This document shows, piece by piece, positions 62,866 to 64,000 of a stretch of 64,000 bases of DNA. The stretch comes from Eggerthella timonensis (lineage in GTDB: Bacteria; Actinomycetota; Coriobacteriia; Coriobacteriales; Eggerthellaceae): contig NZ_FXXA01000002.1 of assembly GCF_900184265.1 (NCBI RefSeq), positions 3,850,489 to 3,914,488 on the forward strand, in the 5' to 3' direction. The notes under the pieces were generated by a model. That model saw only the letters and a list, made by a program, of their open reading frames with translations. It searched no databases and had not been told where the DNA came from. Made by a program: the position numbers and the translations under genes. How positions within the stretch are numbered: position 1 is the first letter of the stretch; each line of letters opens with the position of its first letter.

Positions 62866-64000
62866 ATGAGCTTCGCCGACAACCTCGTATACCTGCGGCA
62901 GCATTACGGCATCACGCAGGAAGGGCTCGCCGAGCAGCTGGGCGTGTCGCGCCAGACCGTCAGCAAGTGGGAAGCCGGCACGAACTACCCCGAGATGGAC
63001 AAGATCCTCGTGCTGTGCGACTTGTTCCACGTCAATCTCGACGACCTCATGCGCGGCAGCGTGCACGTGGCCAAGGAGAACGACACCGAACGATACGATG
63101 CTCATATGAACCGCTTCGACCTGTCCATCGCGGCCGGCGTGGCGTGCATCCTCGTAGGCGTGGGCCTGAACGGGCTGCTCGATGCCCTCGGATGGCCGGG
63201 GAACCTGCAGGCCGTCGCGCTGCTATCGTGCGTAGTCGTCGGCGTGGTGCTCCTCGTTATGGGAAGCCTCAGTCACGGAGAGTTCAAGCGCCGCAACCCC
63301 TCCATCGAGCCTCGATACTCAGCCGAAACGCTCGACCGCTTTGGCCGACGGTTTCCCCTGTTCACCGCGCTCGGCATAGGCATCATCCTGCTCGACGTCA
63401 TCATGCTGATCGGTCTCACGCCCGACGAGGGCACCATCCTCGTGGGCGGCGTCTCGCTTGAAGAGCTCGCCATCGCCCCCTTCATGTTCATCCTCGCCAT
63501 CGCCGTGGGCATCCTCATCTGGGCCGGCATGCAGAAATCGAAGTACGACCTATCCGAGCTCACCTACATCGCGCACCGCCAGGACCTCGGAGGCGACCTG
63601 CCCGCCTCTGCCATCGTCAAGACGCCCGAGCAGATCCGCGCCGACCGCATCATGGGCGTCGTCTGCGGCGTCATCATGCTGCTGGCCCTGATCGTGTTCC
63701 TGGTGTGGGGCTTCGTGCCACTGCTCGACCCGATCGGCGGCTGGGACGGCTTCGACAAGAACGAGCTGCGCGACCTTATCCGCGACGGCCAGGGCGGCTT
63801 TTACATCAGCTGGATCGCGTTCGTGGTGGGCGGCATCCTGTGCGGCATCACCTGCCTGATCGGCAGCGTGCTGTCGAAGTCGAAGGACGATTGGATCGCC
63901 GAAGCGCGTCAGGAAGACGCCTGGATGAAGTATGCGCAGCAGGACGCCAAGGAAGACCCCTGGGCCCGCGGGCCCAGGGGTCTTCCTTGGCGTCCTGCTG
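62866..64000 (+). CDS. XRE HTH-membrane protein, 3' end outside window
   Basis: 378 residues are visible. The N-terminal Cro/C1 HTH (residues 2-60; LRQHYGITQEGLAEQLGVSR, QTVSKWEAGTNYPEMDKILV) is followed by about six hydrophobic helices (about 85-120, 160-215, 260-285 and 310-335). Such fusions are membrane-tethered regulators of unknown input. GAAGGGA precedes the ATG at 62866. The last 21 codons lie inside a perfect 64-bp palindrome, so the C-terminal residues may not be natural. Confidence 0.82.
   Translation, partial: MSFADNLVYLRQHYGITQEGLAEQLGVSRQTVSKWEAGTNYPEMDKILVLCDLFHVNLDDLMRGSVHVAKENDTERYDAHMNRFDLSIAAGVACILVGVGLNGLLDALGWPGNLQAVALLSCVVVGVVLLVMGSLSHGEFKRRNPSIEPRYSAETLDRFGRRFPLFTALGIGIILLDVIMLIGLTPDEGTILVGGVSLEELAIAPFMFILAIAVGILIWAGMQKSKYDLSELTYIAHRQDLGGDLPASAIVKTPEQIRADRIMGVVCGVIMLLALIVFLVWGFVPLLDPIGGWDGFDKNELRDLIRDGQGGFYISWIAFVVGGILCGITCLIGSVLSKSKDDWIAEARQEDAWMKYAQQDAKEDPWARGPRGLPWRPA
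63937..64000. repeat. Perfect 64-bp palindrome at the right end of the window
   Basis: The 32 bases 63937-63968 are the exact reverse complement of 63969-64000, with no spacer; the centre is GGGCCCGCGGGCCC. It falls inside the coding frame of the XRE-membrane protein. It may continue past the window. Confidence 0.9.

Noticed and set aside
1..64000. tRNA, rRNA or tmRNA genes
   Set aside because: Intergenic regions were read for cloverleaf-like and conserved rRNA segments; none was recognised.

Overview
The window is high-GC bacterial DNA (about 65% by eye) with a gene set that points to the Coriobacteriia, family Eggerthellaceae, most likely Eggerthella or a close relative. The clues are a DMSO-reductase-type Mo enzyme operon, a Tat-exported flavoprotein reductase, two LuxR regulators with multi-spanning membrane domains, anaerobic ribonucleotide reductase, an EFR1-type flavodoxin-ferredoxin, PPi-dependent phosphofructokinase and GAGACAGAGGGACGG repeats. 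The assignment is inference from gene content; no 16S or tRNA gene was seen.

Layout. 1-4.4 kb: partial relA/spoT and a RecJ-RecQ fusion, both on the minus strand. 4.5-5.9 kb: an AAA/DUF4143 ATPase behind a promoter carrying three 23-bp-spaced repeats. 6-16 kb: respiratory block (Tat flavoprotein, two LuxR membrane sensors, dmsA-dmsB-dmsC-dmsC2). A 102-bp palindrome separates it from a TetR gene that diverges from an EFR1 flavodoxin-ferredoxin. 17.5-30.5 kb: a low-GC island whose left edge abuts a broken ECF sigma gene. It holds a class II lanthipeptide locus on the minus strand (three precursors, lanM, a flavin reductase, lanT), an ISL3 transposase remnant, a small membrane protein, a LysR regulator, a DUF2975/XRE pair and an IS110 remnant. 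30.6-34.7 kb: two sigma/membrane-partner pairs with matching promoters. 34.8-41.9 kb: a DUF1016 nuclease, nrdD with a fused glutaredoxin-like tail, a PPOX-family protein, nrdG and a GH3 lipoprotein. 42-50.1 kb: two paralogous surface-protein pairs (BspA-type LRR protein plus InlB-repeat protein). One LRR gene is out of frame at two poly-G tracts and the other is frameshifted. 50.4-64 kb: XRE regulator, TetR/MFS pair, PPi-PFK, a response regulator/ABC/histidine kinase operon, MATE exporter, divergent HxlR/nitroreductase, a HAD phosphatase and a partial XRE-membrane protein that ends in a perfect 64-bp palindrome.

How the genes work together. The most interesting system is the lanthipeptide locus. 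Its precursor cores are rich in Ser/Thr but hold no more than one Cys each, and one has none. The operon carries an NAD(P)H:FMN-reductase-like protein between lanM and lanT. This resembles the logic of LanJB dehydroalanine reductases (carnolysin, bicereucin), so a D-amino-acid-rich, thioether-poor product is predicted. The second system of note is the poly-G-gated LRR surface protein, read here in the OFF frame. The third is a family of ECF sigma genes that share an AACAATC-N13-CGTAT promoter, with a decayed third member at the island edge.
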